From Mycobacterium scrofulaceum (lineage in GTDB: Bacteria; Actinomycetota; Actinomycetes; Mycobacteriales; Mycobacteriaceae), in the NCBI RefSeq assembly GCF_001667885.1, contig NZ_LZJW01000049.1, forward strand, positions 1 to 64,000: a DNA stretch of 64,000 nt. Reading direction: 5' to 3'. Under the pieces are notes generated by a model. The model searched no databases and was not told the origin of the DNA. It saw only the letters and a list, made by a program, of their open reading frames with translations. The position numbers and the translations under genes are program-made. Positions 1-8,804 of the stretch are shown piece after piece. Positions within the stretch are counted from its first letter, which is position 1, and every line of letters begins with the position of its first letter.

Positions 1-1422
1 GATCATCTCCGACCGGGTCCGCAGGCCCTTGTCCTCCTCGGGCACCGCGACCGCGTGCCCGCCGGTGCGCCCGCGCGCGAGGATGGTCACCTTGTAGATC
101 GGCTCGATGTCCGGCATCGCCCAGGCCGCCAGCGTGTGGCCGCCCTCGTGGTAGGCGGTGATCTTCTTTTCCTGCTCGCTGATGATGCGGCCCTTGCGGC
201 GGGGACCGCCAATGACCCGGTCCACCGCCTCCTCGAGCGCGGCGCTGGTGATGACGGTGCCGTTCTCCCGGGCGGTCAGCAGCGCGGCCTCGTTGATGAC
301 GTTGGCCAGGTCGGCGCCGGTCATGCCGACGGTGCGCTTGGCGAGGCCGTCGAGGTCGGCGTCCGGGGCGATCGGCTTGCCCTTGGAATGCACCTGCAGG
401 ACGGCCCGCCGGCCGGCCAGATCGGGGTTGGACACCGGGATCTGCCGGTCGAAGCGGCCGGGCCGCAACAGCGCCGGGTCCAGGATGTCGGGCCGGTTGG
501 TGGCCGCGATCAGGATCACGCCGGCGCGTGGGTCGAAGCCGTCCATCTCCACCAGCAGCTGGTTCAGCGTCTGCTCACGTTCGTCGTGACCGCCGCCGAG
601 GCCGGCGCCGCGCTGGCGGCCCACCGCGTCGATCTCGTCGACGAAGATGATGCAGGGGTTGTTCTGCTTGGCCTGTTCGAACAGGTCGCGCACCCGCGAT
701 GCGCCGACACCGACGAACATCTCGACGAAGTCCGAGCCGGAGATGGTGAAGAACGGCACCCCGGCCTCACCGGCGACCGCGCGCGCCAGCAGCGTCTTGC
801 CGGTTCCCGGCGGGCCGTAGAGCAGCACGCCCTTGGGAATCTTGGCGCCCAGCGCCTGGTAGCGACCGGGGTTCTGCAGGAAGTCCTTGATCTCGTAAAG
901 CTCTTCGACCGCCTCGTCGACGCCGGCGACGTCGGCGAACGTGGTCTTGGGCATGTCCTTGTTGAGCAGCTTGGCCCGTGACTTGCCGAACCCGAAGCCC
1001 ATTCGGGCCCCGCCCTGCATGCGGGAGAACATCACGAACAGACCCACCAGCAAGAGCAGCGGCAAGACGTAGACGAGCAGTTCGCCGAGGATGCTGCCCT
1101 GGTTGACGACCGTGCTGACCTTCGCGTTCTTGGCGCTCAGCGCGTTGAACAGGTCGACCGCGTACCCGCTCGGGAATTTGGTGATGACCTTGTCCGAATT
1201 GTCGGTGTCGTTGTTGCCCTTCTTCAGGGTCAACCGCAACTGCTGCTCGCGATCGTCGATCTGCGCGCTCTTGACGTTGTCGCCGTTGATCTGGGCCACC
1301 GCCACCGATGTGTCGACGGGTTTATAGCCGCGGGTGTCGTCGCTGAAATAGAAGAACGACCAACCGAGCAGCACCACGACGGCAATCGCCGTGATGGTGC
1401 GGATAACGTTTTTCCGGTTCAT
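1..1422 (-). CDS. ftsH: ATP-dependent zinc metalloprotease FtsH (3' end outside window)
   Basis: Membrane-anchored AAA+ protease that extracts and degrades misfolded or regulated membrane proteins. The first 474 residues are present; the C-terminus lies beyond base 1. The ATG at 1422 opens [18 protein letters not shown], a short basic stub running into the first membrane helix. A second helix lies near residue 105-125. The Walker A GPPGTGKT is at about residues 201-208 (bases 799-822 reversed), and the zinc-protease motif HEGGH is at residues 425-429 (bases 136-150). Both catalytic centres are intact. It starts the conserved Rv3610c-like block and is transcribed out of the window. Confidence 0.97.
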   Translation of the reverse strand, partial: MNRKNVIRTITAIAVVVLLGWSFFYFSDDTRGYKPVDTSVAVAQINGDNVKSAQIDDREQQLRLTLKKGNNDTDNSDKVITKFPSGYAVDLFNALSAKNAKVSTVVNQGSILGELLVYVLPLLLLVGLFVMFSRMQGGARMGFGFGKSRAKLLNKDMPKTTFADVAGVDEAVEELYEIKDFLQNPGRYQALGAKIPKGVLLYGPPGTGKTLLARAVAGEAGVPFFTISGSDFVEMFVGVGASRVRDLFEQAKQNNPCIIFVDEIDAVGRQRGAGLGGGHDEREQTLNQLLVEMDGFDPRAGVILIAATNRPDILDPALLRPGRFDRQIPVSNPDLAGRRAVLQVHSKGKPIAPDADLDGLAKRTVGMTGADLANVINEAALLTARENGTVITSAALEEAVDRVIGGPRRKGRIISEQEKKITAYHEGGHTLAAWAMPDIEPIYKVTILARGRTGGHAVAVPEEDKGLRTRSEMI

Positions 1423-1493
1423 CAATCATCGGCCTTGCTGGCCAGGTCCTTCCCCGATATACACGCAGCTGGAAAAGTCCAGGTTACCGCTCG

Positions 1494-1620
1494 TGGCGAT
1501 CGCCAGCCCCGGCAGAGCCGGGGTGCAGCGGGTCGCCACCATCCGCACCGTGGCGATCGCCAGCCCCGGCAGAGCCGGGGTGCTGGGGGCACCACCCGCT
1601 TGCGGGGGCCGGGTCGCCAC
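1494..1620. repeat. two copies of a 55-57 bp interspersed repeat carrying a GC hairpin
   Basis: A perfect 32-bp sequence beginning TGGCGATCGCCAGCCCCGGC occurs at 1494-1525 and again at 1551-1582, 57 bp apart. Each copy contains the hairpin CCCCGGC-AGA-GCCGGGG (1507-1523 and 1564-1580) and is followed by GGGTCGCCAC. The reverse complement of 11542-11620 has the same organisation. The array fills most of the 324-bp gap (1423-1746) between ftsH and the VOC gene. I see no credible gene in that gap; the ftsH promoter must lie nearby. Confidence 0.8.
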
Positions 1621-1746
1621 AGTTCTGTCGATACAACGACCGAGAGTTCCCTTGCGGTCGCGCCGAGCCTCACGCCAGCGCGACGGTGGCCGGCGATCGC
1701 CAAGCTGGCGTGACGTTCGGTGGCGGGCGGACCCGTCGGAAGTTCG

Positions 1747-2163
1747 CTACTCGTAATAGCGGGCCTCGATCACGTTGCCGTCCGGGTCGGTGAAGTAAAA
1801 GGCCTGCGGCGCCCAACCCCGCGCCCCGAAGTTGGGGCCCAGCCGCGCGCTGGTGTCCACTCCCTCCGCTTGCAGGCGTCGATCCAATGCGTCGTATTCG
1901 GACTTCGACAGAGCAAGACAAACGTGATTCACCGGGTGTCCGGCGCTGCCGTCGGCCCGCGTCAGCGCCTCGGTACCGGCGACGCCGGCGATCGGCGACA
2001 GGTCGATGATCGAGTCCTCGCAGACCCGGACACTCGGGAACGGCGCGTCGCCGGCCTCGAACTCGGCAAACCGGACCGGCGCCAACCCCACCACCCTCGT
2101 ATAGAAATCCATCGAGGCGCGCGGATTTCTCGTCCAGAGGACGACGTGGTCGAGCCGCTGCAT
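1747..2163 (-). CDS. VOC (glyoxalase/dioxygenase superfamily) protein
   Basis: A small single-domain vicinal-oxygen-chelate protein of about 138 residues. The chosen ATG (2163) starts MQRLDHVVLWT, the first beta strand of the fold, with its usual metal-ligand His. A second conserved His lies in VNHVCLAL, and the C-terminal FTDPDGNVIEARYY supplies the usual metal-binding Glu. In-frame starts at 2184 (ATG) and 2202 (GTG, just after a TAGATAT box and possibly leaderless) would add 7 or 13 residues. The substrate cannot be told; such proteins range from glyoxalases to antibiotic-resistance binding proteins. It is divergent from the ephA operon. Confidence 0.85.
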   Translation of the reverse strand: MQRLDHVVLWTRNPRASMDFYTRVVGLAPVRFAEFEAGDAPFPSVRVCEDSIIDLSPIAGVAGTEALTRADGSAGHPVNHVCLALSKSEYDALDRRLQAEGVDTSARLGPNFGARGWAPQAFYFTDPDGNVIEARYYE

Positions 2164-2294
2164 GCCGCGTGCACCTACTTCCATGTAAAGCGAGGGCTTC
2201 ACGGCGATATCTACCAGGCGACCAAAGCCATTGGAATGCTATTCGCAATCAGCGTGAATACTTCTCACCCCCGGAAGGGGTGTGCTTTGGTGAC

Positions 2295-3266
2295 ATGGTG
2301 CCCAAATCAACCGAACGGTTAGTGGAAACCAATGGTGTACGACTGCGGGTGGTCGAGGCGGGAGAGCGCGGCGCGCCGGTGGTCATTTTGGCCCACGGCT
2401 TTCCCGAATTGGCTTACTCGTGGCGCCACCAGATCCCGGTCCTCGCGGAGGCCGGCTACCACGTGCTGGCGCCCGATCAGCGTGGCTATGGCGGCTCCTC
2501 TTGCCCCGAAGCGATCGAGGCCTACGACATCCACCATCTGACCGCCGACCTGGTCGGTCTCCTTGACGACGTCGGCGCGGAGCGCGCCGTCTGGGTCGGA
2601 CACGACTGGGGCGCCGCCGTCGTGTGGAATGCGCCGCTGTTACACCCGGATCGAGTCGCGGCCGTCGCCGCGCTCAGCGTCCCGGCCGTGCCCCGCTCGC
2701 ATGTGGCGCCGACGAGGGCATGGCGCAAGATGTTGGGCGACAGATTCTTTTACATCCTGTACTTCCAGGAGCCGGGCGTCGCCGACGCCGAGCTCAACGG
2801 TGACCCGGCCCGCACGATGCGCAGGATGCTGGGAGGCCTGCGCACATCGGGTGACCCGCTGTCGGCTGCGCGCATGGTGGCGCCCGGTCCCGAGGGATTC
2901 ATCGATCGTCTACCCGAGCCCGACCGACTGCCGGACTGGCTCAGCCAGGACGAGCTGGACCACTACATCAGCGAATTCTCCCGCACGGGATTCACCGGTG
3001 GCCTCAATTGGTACCGCAACTTCGACCGCAACTGGGAGACCACCCCAGAGCTGGCCGACGCCAAAATCACTGTGCCCGCGCTGTTTATCGGCGGTACCGC
3101 CGACCCGGTGTTGTCGTTCACCCGCGCCGACCGCGCGGCGCAATTGATCACCGGCCCCTACCGGCAGGTGATGATCGACGACGCCGGGCACTGGCTGCAG
3201 CAGGAACGACCGGACGAGGTGAACTCGGCCCTATTGGACTTCATCAACGGATTGGAGCTGCGATGA
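2295..3266 (+). CDS. ephA: epoxide hydrolase EphA, alpha/beta-hydrolase fold
   Basis: Soluble epoxide hydrolase of 323 residues, the usual length of mycobacterial EphA. The ATG at 2295 gives MVPKSTERLVETNGVRLR, matching the family N-terminus; the open frame continues upstream but is not needed. The oxyanion motif HGFP is at residues 34-37, the nucleophile Asp104 is in VGHDWGA, and the catalytic His is in DAGHWLQQE near the C-terminus. It should hydrate epoxides through an Asp-ester intermediate; the natural substrate is unknown. It overlaps the following monooxygenase by ATGA, so the two are translationally coupled. A monooxygenase that could form epoxides next to a hydrolase that opens them suggests a shared lipid or terpene-like pathway (inference). 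Confidence 0.93.
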   Translation: MVPKSTERLVETNGVRLRVVEAGERGAPVVILAHGFPELAYSWRHQIPVLAEAGYHVLAPDQRGYGGSSCPEAIEAYDIHHLTADLVGLLDDVGAERAVWVGHDWGAAVVWNAPLLHPDRVAAVAALSVPAVPRSHVAPTRAWRKMLGDRFFYILYFQEPGVADAELNGDPARTMRRMLGGLRTSGDPLSAARMVAPGPEGFIDRLPEPDRLPDWLSQDELDHYISEFSRTGFTGGLNWYRNFDRNWETTPELADAKITVPALFIGGTADPVLSFTRADRAAQLITGPYRQVMIDDAGHWLQQERPDEVNSALLDFINGLELR

Positions 3267-4450
3267 ACGCGCCCCTGCGGTTCGGTGTCTTCATCACACC
3301 GTTTCACCCGATCGGCCAATCACCAACGGTGGCTTTGGAATACGACATGGATCGCGTCGTCGCCTTGGACCGGCTCGGTTTCGACGAGGCGTGGTTCGGC
3401 GAACACCATTCCGGCGGCTACGAACTGATCGCCTGCCCGGAGGTGTTCATCGCGGCCGCCGCGGAGCGGACGAAACACATTCGGCTGGGCACCGGAGTGG
3501 TCTCGCTGCCCTACCACCATCCGCTGATGGTGGCCGATCGGTGGGTGTTGCTCGACCACCTCACCCGCGGCCGGGTGATGTTCGGCACCGGCCCCGGCGC
3601 GCTGCCCTCGGACGCCTACATGATGGGCATCGACCCGGTCGATCAACGGCACATGATGCAGGAATCGCTCGAGGCGATCCTCGCGTTGTTCCGGGCCGGG
3701 CCGTCGGAGCGCATAGACCGCCATACCGACTGGTTCACATTGCGCGACGCGCAGCTGCACATCCGGCCCTACACCTGGCCATACCCCGAGATCTCCACGG
3801 CGGCAATGATTTCACCGTCCGGGCCGCGGCTGGCGGGCGCATTGGGCACGTCGTTGCTGTCGCTGTCGATGTCGGTTCCGGGCGGGTTCGCCGCCCTGGA
3901 AACCACCTGGGACGTGGTACGCGAACAGGCCGCCAAAGTCGGCCGGGACGAGCCGAATCGGGCCGACTGGCGTGTCCTGAGCATCATGCACATCGCCGAC
4001 AGCCGCGAGAAGGCCATCGACGACTGCACTTACGGGTTGCAGGATTTCGCCAATTACTTCGGCGCGGCGGGGTTCGTGCCGCTGGCCAACTCCGTCGAAG
4101 GTGCCCAGTCGCCCCACGAGTTCGTCGAGGACTACGCGGCCAAGGGCAACTGCTGCATCGGCACGCCCGACGACGCCATCGCCCACATCGAAGACCTGCT
4201 CGAGCGCTCAGGCGGTTTCGGCACGTTGTTGATGCTGGGCCACGACTGGGCCTCCCCCGAGGCGACGTATCACTGTTACGACCTGATGGCGCGCAAAGTG
4301 ATTCCCCACTTCAAGGGGCAGCTCGAAGCGTCACGCTCATCGCACGACTGGGCCAAGGGCAATCGCGATCAGCTGATCGGCCGAGCCGGTGAGGCCGTGG
4401 TGAAGGCCATCACCGAGCATGTCGACGAACAGAAGGGCGTGAGGAGCTGA
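3263..4450 (+). CDS. luciferase-like flavin-dependent monooxygenase (Rv3618 type)
   Basis: A 395-residue TIM-barrel oxidoreductase of the bacterial luciferase-like class. The N-terminus RFGVFITPFHPIG, the FGEHHSGGYE motif near residue 50, and RLGTGVVSLPYHHPL with GRVMFGTGPGALPSDAY are characteristic of the FMN/F420-dependent family. The ATG at 3263 overlaps the ephA stop (ATGA) and defines the start; an upstream extension of the frame inside ephA is a shadow. Its stop overlaps the next ATG (TGATG), making a three-gene coupled operon. It probably inserts one oxygen atom into an organic substrate; the substrate and the choice of FMN or F420 cannot be decided from sequence. Confidence 0.92.
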   Translation: MNAPLRFGVFITPFHPIGQSPTVALEYDMDRVVALDRLGFDEAWFGEHHSGGYELIACPEVFIAAAAERTKHIRLGTGVVSLPYHHPLMVADRWVLLDHLTRGRVMFGTGPGALPSDAYMMGIDPVDQRHMMQESLEAILALFRAGPSERIDRHTDWFTLRDAQLHIRPYTWPYPEISTAAMISPSGPRLAGALGTSLLSLSMSVPGGFAALETTWDVVREQAAKVGRDEPNRADWRVLSIMHIADSREKAIDDCTYGLQDFANYFGAAGFVPLANSVEGAQSPHEFVEDYAAKGNCCIGTPDDAIAHIEDLLERSGGFGTLLMLGHDWASPEATYHCYDLMARKVIPHFKGQLEASRSSHDWAKGNRDQLIGRAGEAVVKAITEHVDEQKGVRS

Positions 4451-5463
4451 TGCGGGCCGCGGTATTGCGCAACGGCCGGATGGTCTACCGGGACGATGTG
4501 CCCGATCCCGTGCCGGAGACAGGGCAGGTGCTCGTCGGCGTGCGGGCGTGCGGGATCTGCGGCTCGGACTTGCATTTCGCCGCGCACGGCGCGCAGGTGC
4601 TCGAAATGAGCAATCGGGTGGCCGGCGGTCGAGGCGGCATGCACGTCGACCTTGACCACGACATCTTCATGGGGCACGAGTTCAGCGCCGAGGTGCTCGA
4701 GGCAGGCCCCGACACCGACACCCACCCGCCCGGGACGCTGGTCACCTCGCTGCCGGTGCTGCTGTCGGCCAGAGGGGCCGAGCCAATCGTCTACAGCAAC
4801 AGCACAATCGGCGGTTACGCCGAACGCATGCTGCTCTCGGCGCCACTACTGCTGCCCGTCCCCAACGGCCTGGACTTCAAACATGCCGCCCTGACCGAAC
4901 CCATGGCGGTGGGCCTGCACGCCGTCAACAAGTCCAACATCGCCCCCGGCGAGACGGCCCTGGTCATCGGCTGCGGCCCGATCGGCATAGCAATCATCGC
5001 GGCTCTGCGCGCCCGCGGTGTGGAAAACATTGTGGCATCCGACTTTTCGCCGAAGCGTCGCGAACTGGGCACCGCCATGGGCGCCCATCAGGCGCTGGAC
5101 GCGGCGCAGGGTTCGCCGTTCGACTCCGTCAAACCGGCTGTGGTGTTCGAGGCGGTCGGCGTGCCCGGGATCATCGACGACGTATTGCTGCGGGCCCGGC
5201 CCGGCACTCGCCTGGTGGTCGCCGGCGTTTGCATGCAGCCCGACACCGTGCATCCGTTCTTCGCGATCGCCAAAGAGATCAACGTCCAATTCGTTCTCGC
5301 GTACACCCCAGAGGAGTTCACCGACTCGCTGCGCGCGCTGGCCGAGGGTGACATCGACGTCAGCCCGCTGATCACCGGGGAGGTCGGCCTGGACGGGGTC
5401 GGCGCGGCCTTCGACGACCTCGCCGACCCCGAGCGACACTGCAAGGTTCTGGTCACCCCTTAG
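4450..5463 (+). CDS. zinc-binding alcohol dehydrogenase (MDR family)
   Basis: A 337-residue medium-chain dehydrogenase. The catalytic-zinc motif CGICGSDLHF is near residue 35, GHEF near residue 76, and the NAD(P)-binding Rossmann loop GCGPIGIAII near residue 175. The lobe that carries four cysteines for structural zinc in classical ADHs is not visible here, so only the catalytic zinc is expected. It is the third gene of the coupled hydrolase-monooxygenase-dehydrogenase operon and would oxidise an alcohol or diol produced by its neighbours (inference). It is not next to Rv3618 in my recollection of M. tuberculosis, so it may be a lineage-specific addition. Confidence 0.9.
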   Translation: MRAAVLRNGRMVYRDDVPDPVPETGQVLVGVRACGICGSDLHFAAHGAQVLEMSNRVAGGRGGMHVDLDHDIFMGHEFSAEVLEAGPDTDTHPPGTLVTSLPVLLSARGAEPIVYSNSTIGGYAERMLLSAPLLLPVPNGLDFKHAALTEPMAVGLHAVNKSNIAPGETALVIGCGPIGIAIIAALRARGVENIVASDFSPKRRELGTAMGAHQALDAAQGSPFDSVKPAVVFEAVGVPGIIDDVLLRARPGTRLVVAGVCMQPDTVHPFFAIAKEINVQFVLAYTPEEFTDSLRALAEGDIDVSPLITGEVGLDGVGAAFDDLADPERHCKVLVTP

Positions 5464-5475
5464 GCCTACGCCGCG

Positions 5476-5760
5476 CTAGGCCCAGCTGGACCCGACGGCG
5501 CTGTCGGTGCTGGCCATGTTGCTGCCGGCGGTTTGCACGTTCTGCCCGTGGGCGTTGGCCTGCTCGTAGATCACCTGGAAGTTGCGGCCCAGCTGGATGA
5601 TGAACTCCTGGCACGCCGCAGACCCTGCGCCGCCCCAAAAGTCCCCGGCGGCAAGCACATCGCGCACGATCGCCTGGTGCTCGGCCTCCAGCGACGCGGC
5701 CTGCGCGCGGATGGTGGCGCCGTGGGCGTCGACATCGCCGAATTGATAGTTGATGGTCAT
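5476..5760 (-). CDS. esxV: WXG100 protein, EsxN/EsxV (Mtb9.9) family
   Basis: A 94-residue secreted helical-hairpin protein. MTINYQFGDVDAHGATIR and the DFWGGAG turn (the W-x-G motif near residues 42-44) identify the EsxI/L/N/O/V group of ESX-5-type substrates. The C-terminus AVGSSWA is typical. It follows the EsxW-like gene by 31 bp and should form a heterodimer with it for type VII export. The symbol is assigned by position (Rv3619c equivalent); the paralogues are near-identical, so esxN-like would be an equally valid name. Transcription converges on the dehydrogenase gene 12 bp away. Confidence 0.93.
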   Translation of the reverse strand: MTINYQFGDVDAHGATIRAQAASLEAEHQAIVRDVLAAGDFWGGAGSAACQEFIIQLGRNFQVIYEQANAHGQNVQTAGSNMASTDSAVGSSWA

Positions 5761-5791
5761 GGTTGCTCGTCTCCTGCTTTGGGTTGGTGGG

Positions 5792-6088
5792 CTAGCTGCC
5801 CAGAATCTGCTGTGAAGCCTGCTCTTGTTGCTCGTAGTTGTTGGCGTCTCGAACCAGCCCGTCGCGCACGCCGTGCAGCATGTTGACGATGTTGCGGAAC
5901 GCCTGATTGGTCTGGTCCATGGTGTCGTACGAGGTCGCCTGCGCCTGGCCGCTCCAGCCGGCGCCGGCGATGTTCATCGACGATGCCCACATCTTGCGGG
6001 CCTCGTCCTCGACCGTCTGGGCGTGGACCTCGAAGCGGCCCGCCATCGCACGCATTTCGTGCGGATCGGTCATGAATCGTGCTGTCAT
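5792..6088 (-). CDS. esxW: WXG100 protein, EsxW/QILSS family
   Basis: A 98-residue ESX secretion partner. The ATG at 6088 gives [20 protein letters not shown], the family N-terminus. The W-S-G turn is near residue 45-47, and the tail [16 protein letters not shown] contains the YxxxE secretion signal that ESX ATPases recognise. A much longer open frame in the same register continues upstream through the PPE gene but is a shadow. It is the first of the esx pair, 71 bp downstream of the PPE gene, giving the standard PE-PPE-esx-esx order. Confidence 0.95.
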   Translation of the reverse strand: MTARFMTDPHEMRAMAGRFEVHAQTVEDEARKMWASSMNIAGAGWSGQAQATSYDTMDQTNQAFRNIVNMLHGVRDGLVRDANNYEQQEQASQQILGS

Positions 6089-6159
6089 TGCAATTCTCCT
6101 TCGAAAGTTGTTGTCAAATAAGGCTTTGGTCATCGGTGTGTCGAGGTTGGCTCCTTTCG

Positions 6160-7257
6160 TCATCCGACCAGTTGCGGCAATACGCTGGCGCGAGCCGGCA
6201 CCGCAGCGCCGAATCCGCGCATCTCCATGCCGCCCACCTGCCCCGCGGGGATACCGCGGGGGGCCAGCATCGGGGCGCCCGCGGCACCCAACGGCGTGGC
6301 CGTCGGCGCGGCGGCCTCCGGAGTCGCCGCTTGCCAACTCGGCGGCACCGACAAACCTCCGACAGGAGTCGCCTGGCCCATGGCCGCGGACGGCATCAGC
6401 CGCGCCGGCGCCAACATCTGCGGTGCGCGCATCGACGGCGCCGCCGGAACCAGGTGCTCCATTCCGGGCGTCCCGACGCGAGAGACGACCCCCGATTCGC
6501 GCATGGCGGCGGCAAGGCCGGCGTTCGACGCCGTCATCCCGCCCAGCCCCGACGCGGCCGTGCCGGCGCCCTGTCCTCCGAAGGGCGTGCCGAGCAAACC
6601 GGTGAAACTGCTGACGGCTGATGGGAAGCCGCTTAGCAAGGACGACGCGGACGAATTGAGCGAGGACGGCAGCGCCATCGCCAGGCCCTGGGTGGCGCCC
6701 TGCATGTTGGCCGCGGCCGCCGCTCCGCCGGGGTTCGTGGTGGGCGGGGCGACCGACATTGGTGTCAGCATCGCCGCCGCGGCCGACGACCCGGCGTAGG
6801 CGTACATCGCCGCGGCATCTTGGGCCCACATCTCGGCGTACTGCGCCTCGGTGGTCGCGATCGCCGCGGTGTTGATCCCCAGGAAGTTGGTCGCGACCAG
6901 CATCATCAGCAACGAGCGGTTGGCTGCGATCATCGGCGGCGGCACGGTGGCGGCGAACGCCGCCTCATGAGCGGCCGCGGCAGCAGCCGCCCGCATACCG
7001 GCCTGTTCGGCCTGCGCGGCGGTGGCATGCATCCACGCCACGTAGGGCGCCGCGGCGGCCGCCATGGCCGCCGACGACGGGCCCTGCCAGCCGGCGTCGG
7101 TGAGGGTCAAGATGGCCGACCCGTAGCTCGTCGCGGCTGCGCGCAGCTCCGCGGCCAGTCCTTCCCAGGCCGTCGCCGCCGCCAGCATCGAACCCGGTCC
7201 CGGGCCCGCGTACATCAGACCCGAGTTGATCTCCGGGGGCATCGCACCAAAATCCAT
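6160..7257 (-). CDS. PPE family protein, SVP subgroup
   Basis: 365 residues. The N-terminal PPE domain starts [20 protein letters not shown] (PPE at residues 7-9) and runs about 180 residues of Ala-rich helix. The C-terminal region carries GGLSVPPSW, the G-x-x-S-V-P-x-x-W signature of the PPE-SVP subfamily. It is predicted to be exported with the adjacent PE protein through a type VII (ESX-5-like) system. It sits where PPE65 (Rv3621c) sits in M. tuberculosis but is shorter than the 413 residues I recall for that protein. The PE gene ends 30 bp upstream. Confidence 0.93.
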   Translation of the reverse strand: MDFGAMPPEINSGLMYAGPGPGSMLAAATAWEGLAAELRAAATSYGSAILTLTDAGWQGPSSAAMAAAAAPYVAWMHATAAQAEQAGMRAAAAAAAHEAAFAATVPPPMIAANRSLLMMLVATNFLGINTAAIATTEAQYAEMWAQDAAAMYAYAGSSAAAAMLTPMSVAPPTTNPGGAAAAANMQGATQGLAMALPSSLNSSASSLLSGFPSAVSSFTGLLGTPFGGQGAGTAASGLGGMTASNAGLAAAMRESGVVSRVGTPGMEHLVPAAPSMRAPQMLAPARLMPSAAMGQATPVGGLSVPPSWQAATPEAAAPTATPLGAAGAPMLAPRGIPAGQVGGMEMRGFGAAVPARASVLPQLVG

Positions 7258-7287
7258 GACTGCATTCCTCTCTTAAGGTCGTTTTCG

Positions 7288-8154
7288 CTATGCCAACGCC
7301 GGCAACGGTTTTGGACCGGCTACAGCTTTGAGAGCTGCGTGCGCCTGCACGACGTGTTCACCGGGCATGCCGGCGGGCAAGTGCATGGGCAGCACCTTTT
7401 CCGCCGGTATCGCGGCGGCGAGCGACTCTCGGTGAACGGGCGCCGTCGGCGCGAGCTGCGAAGGCGAGATGTGTTGACCGGCAGCTAAATCCGGTGCGGC
7501 GACGCGCGCCGCGTGCGCGGGGTGGCCACCGTAGTTGGCATTGGCGTAGCCGCCGTGCTGCGGTGTCGTGTGACGGCCGTAATTGGCATTGGCGTAGCCG
7601 CCGTGCTGCGGTGTCATGTAGCCGTAGTTGCCACGGCCGTAGCCGCCGCCCCCTTGCCAGCCCGCGCCGACGGACGTCGTCGCCGCCAGCGGTCCGGGCG
7701 CGGCGGTGCCCGCGCCGATCGGGGTGCCGGGCGTCGATCGACCGGGCGCGGGCGGCGTCACGCGCCGAGGCGCCGGGGGCGAAACGCGGGCCGGCGCGGC
7801 AGGCGCGGGCCGCGCGGGCGCGACGGGGACCATGTGCGCGGGCGGCAAGTGGCCGCCGGCCGCCTGTGTCGCATTGGCGGCTTCGGTGGCCGCATACGAA
7901 TCGGCGCTGAGCCCCAGGGCGCTGACGAACTGCTCGTGGATCATGCTGGCCTCGGCGCTGATGGCCTGGTACTGCTGCCCATAACCGGCGAAGGTGGCCG
8001 CAGTGACCACGGAGACTTCGTCGGCCGCCGCCGGGACGACTCCCGTTATCGAGAACGCGGCCGTTGAGTTGGCGGCGGTCACCGCGGAGCCGATCGACTG
8101 CAGCTGGCCGGCCGCGGCAAGCAACAGGTCCGGCAGTGTGGTCAGGAACGACAT
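7288..8154 (-). CDS. PE family protein with long Pro/Ala-rich, Gly-Tyr repeat C-terminus
   Basis: 288 residues. The first ~95 form a PE domain (MSFLTTLPDLLLAAAGQLQS) ending in the secretion motif SYAATE (YxxxE). The start is the ATG at 8154; the frame extends 59 codons further but the PE fold begins here. After the domain comes a Pro/Ala-rich linker and then a tandem repeat of about 16 residues, TPQHGGYANANYG. The corresponding M. tuberculosis gene PE32 encodes only about 99 residues, so this C-terminal extension is unusual. It is the first gene of the PE-PPE-esx-esx operon. Confidence 0.92.
   Translation of the reverse strand: MSFLTTLPDLLLAAAGQLQSIGSAVTAANSTAAFSITGVVPAAADEVSVVTAATFAGYGQQYQAISAEASMIHEQFVSALGLSADSYAATEAANATQAAGGHLPPAHMVPVAPARPAPAAPARVSPPAPRRVTPPAPGRSTPGTPIGAGTAAPGPLAATTSVGAGWQGGGGYGRGNYGYMTPQHGGYANANYGRHTTPQHGGYANANYGGHPAHAARVAAPDLAAGQHISPSQLAPTAPVHRESLAAAIPAEKVLPMHLPAGMPGEHVVQAHAALKAVAGPKPLPALA
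7531..7647. repeat. 48-bp in-frame tandem repeat inside the PE gene
   Basis: GTAGTTGGCATTGGCGTAGC at 7531 recurs at 7579 (as GTAATTGG...) with a period of 48 bp. A diverged, partial third copy starts at 7624. The unit is a multiple of three and encodes the 16-residue Gly-Tyr-His-Asn repeat, so unit gain or loss would keep the reading frame. Confidence 0.75.
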
Positions 8155-8324
8155 GTGCTTCTCCTCGTGATGCCTGGTTTTGGCTTCTCTTGTCGCGCTT
8201 GCGGACACTATGTCATGAATTAGGAATCTGTGTCTAGTCTTAGGTAGATATTTCTTGATTTTGGCTAAGAACTCGCGGGTGGAGACGCTTTGCCCAGGTT
8301 TTGGCACCGAGTTACTCTTGATGG
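8155..8324. promoter_or_regulatory. divergent intergenic region with three direct TTTTGGC repeats
   Basis: This 170-bp gap separates the PE gene and the HTH gene, transcribed away from each other, and is visibly AT-richer than its surroundings. TTTTGGC occurs at 8178-8184, 8259-8265 and 8299-8305 in the same orientation, 81 and 40 bp apart, close to whole helical turns. TACTCT at 8313-8318 lies 6 bases before the HTH ATG and would suit a leaderless -10 box. Binding of the HTH protein here is inference only. Confidence 0.4.
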
Positions 8325-8675
8325 ATGCCACGTACGAACGCCGCAGGCTGGGGATTGAAGCGCCTGCTCGAAGCGACGTTGAACCGCGACATCACCATCG
8401 AGCAGTTGCGCGACGCCTGCGGAGTTACCAAGGGGCGCTGGTACGGGGCCGGCGGGCGCGCCAACGCCGACGACTTCCCCGACGCCGAGGAGGCCAGGCG
8501 CGCCGCGCACGCATTCGGGCTGAGCGCCACCTGGCTGCAGGTGGAACTTGGACTGATCACGCCCGAAGATGTGCACGGCGCCCTGAGTGAAGGGCAGTCG
8601 CTGGACCCGTTCCGTGTCACGACCCGTCAGCGAGTGCTGATGCCCAACCCGATGGCCGAGGAGTCGCGCGACTGA
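8325..8675 (+). CDS. small HTH (XRE/Cro-like) DNA-binding protein, putative regulator
   Basis: 116 residues. The segment from about 20 to 60 (NRDITIEQLRDACGVTKGRW) looks like a helix-turn-helix, followed by acidic and basic helices with no further recognisable domain. The ATG at 8325 is preceded by a possible -10 box (TACTCT, 8313-8318), so the mRNA may be leaderless. An overlapping ATG at 8321 in another frame does not give a recognisable protein. It lies on the opposite strand between two PE/PPE cassettes, a position that suggests local regulation or descent from a mobile-element repressor. No ortholog symbol is recognised. Confidence 0.75.
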   Translation: MPRTNAAGWGLKRLLEATLNRDITIEQLRDACGVTKGRWYGAGGRANADDFPDAEEARRAAHAFGLSATWLQVELGLITPEDVHGALSEGQSLDPFRVTTRQRVLMPNPMAEESRD

Positions 8676-8804
8676 GCTCGGCGCCGTCAACGCCGCGCCA
8701 CAGAACTATTCGCGGCGGGAGGCGATCTCAGGCTGACACTCGGGAGACGTGACCCAGTTGCGGAAAAGGGCACGTTTCGGCCGCAACTCCCGAAGCTTCG
8801 ACCC

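Noticed and set aside
1391..1756. Open frames across the ftsH-VOC gap
   Set aside because: They are translations of the 57-bp GC repeat (Pro/Arg/Ala-rich) in several frames, with no protein-like character.
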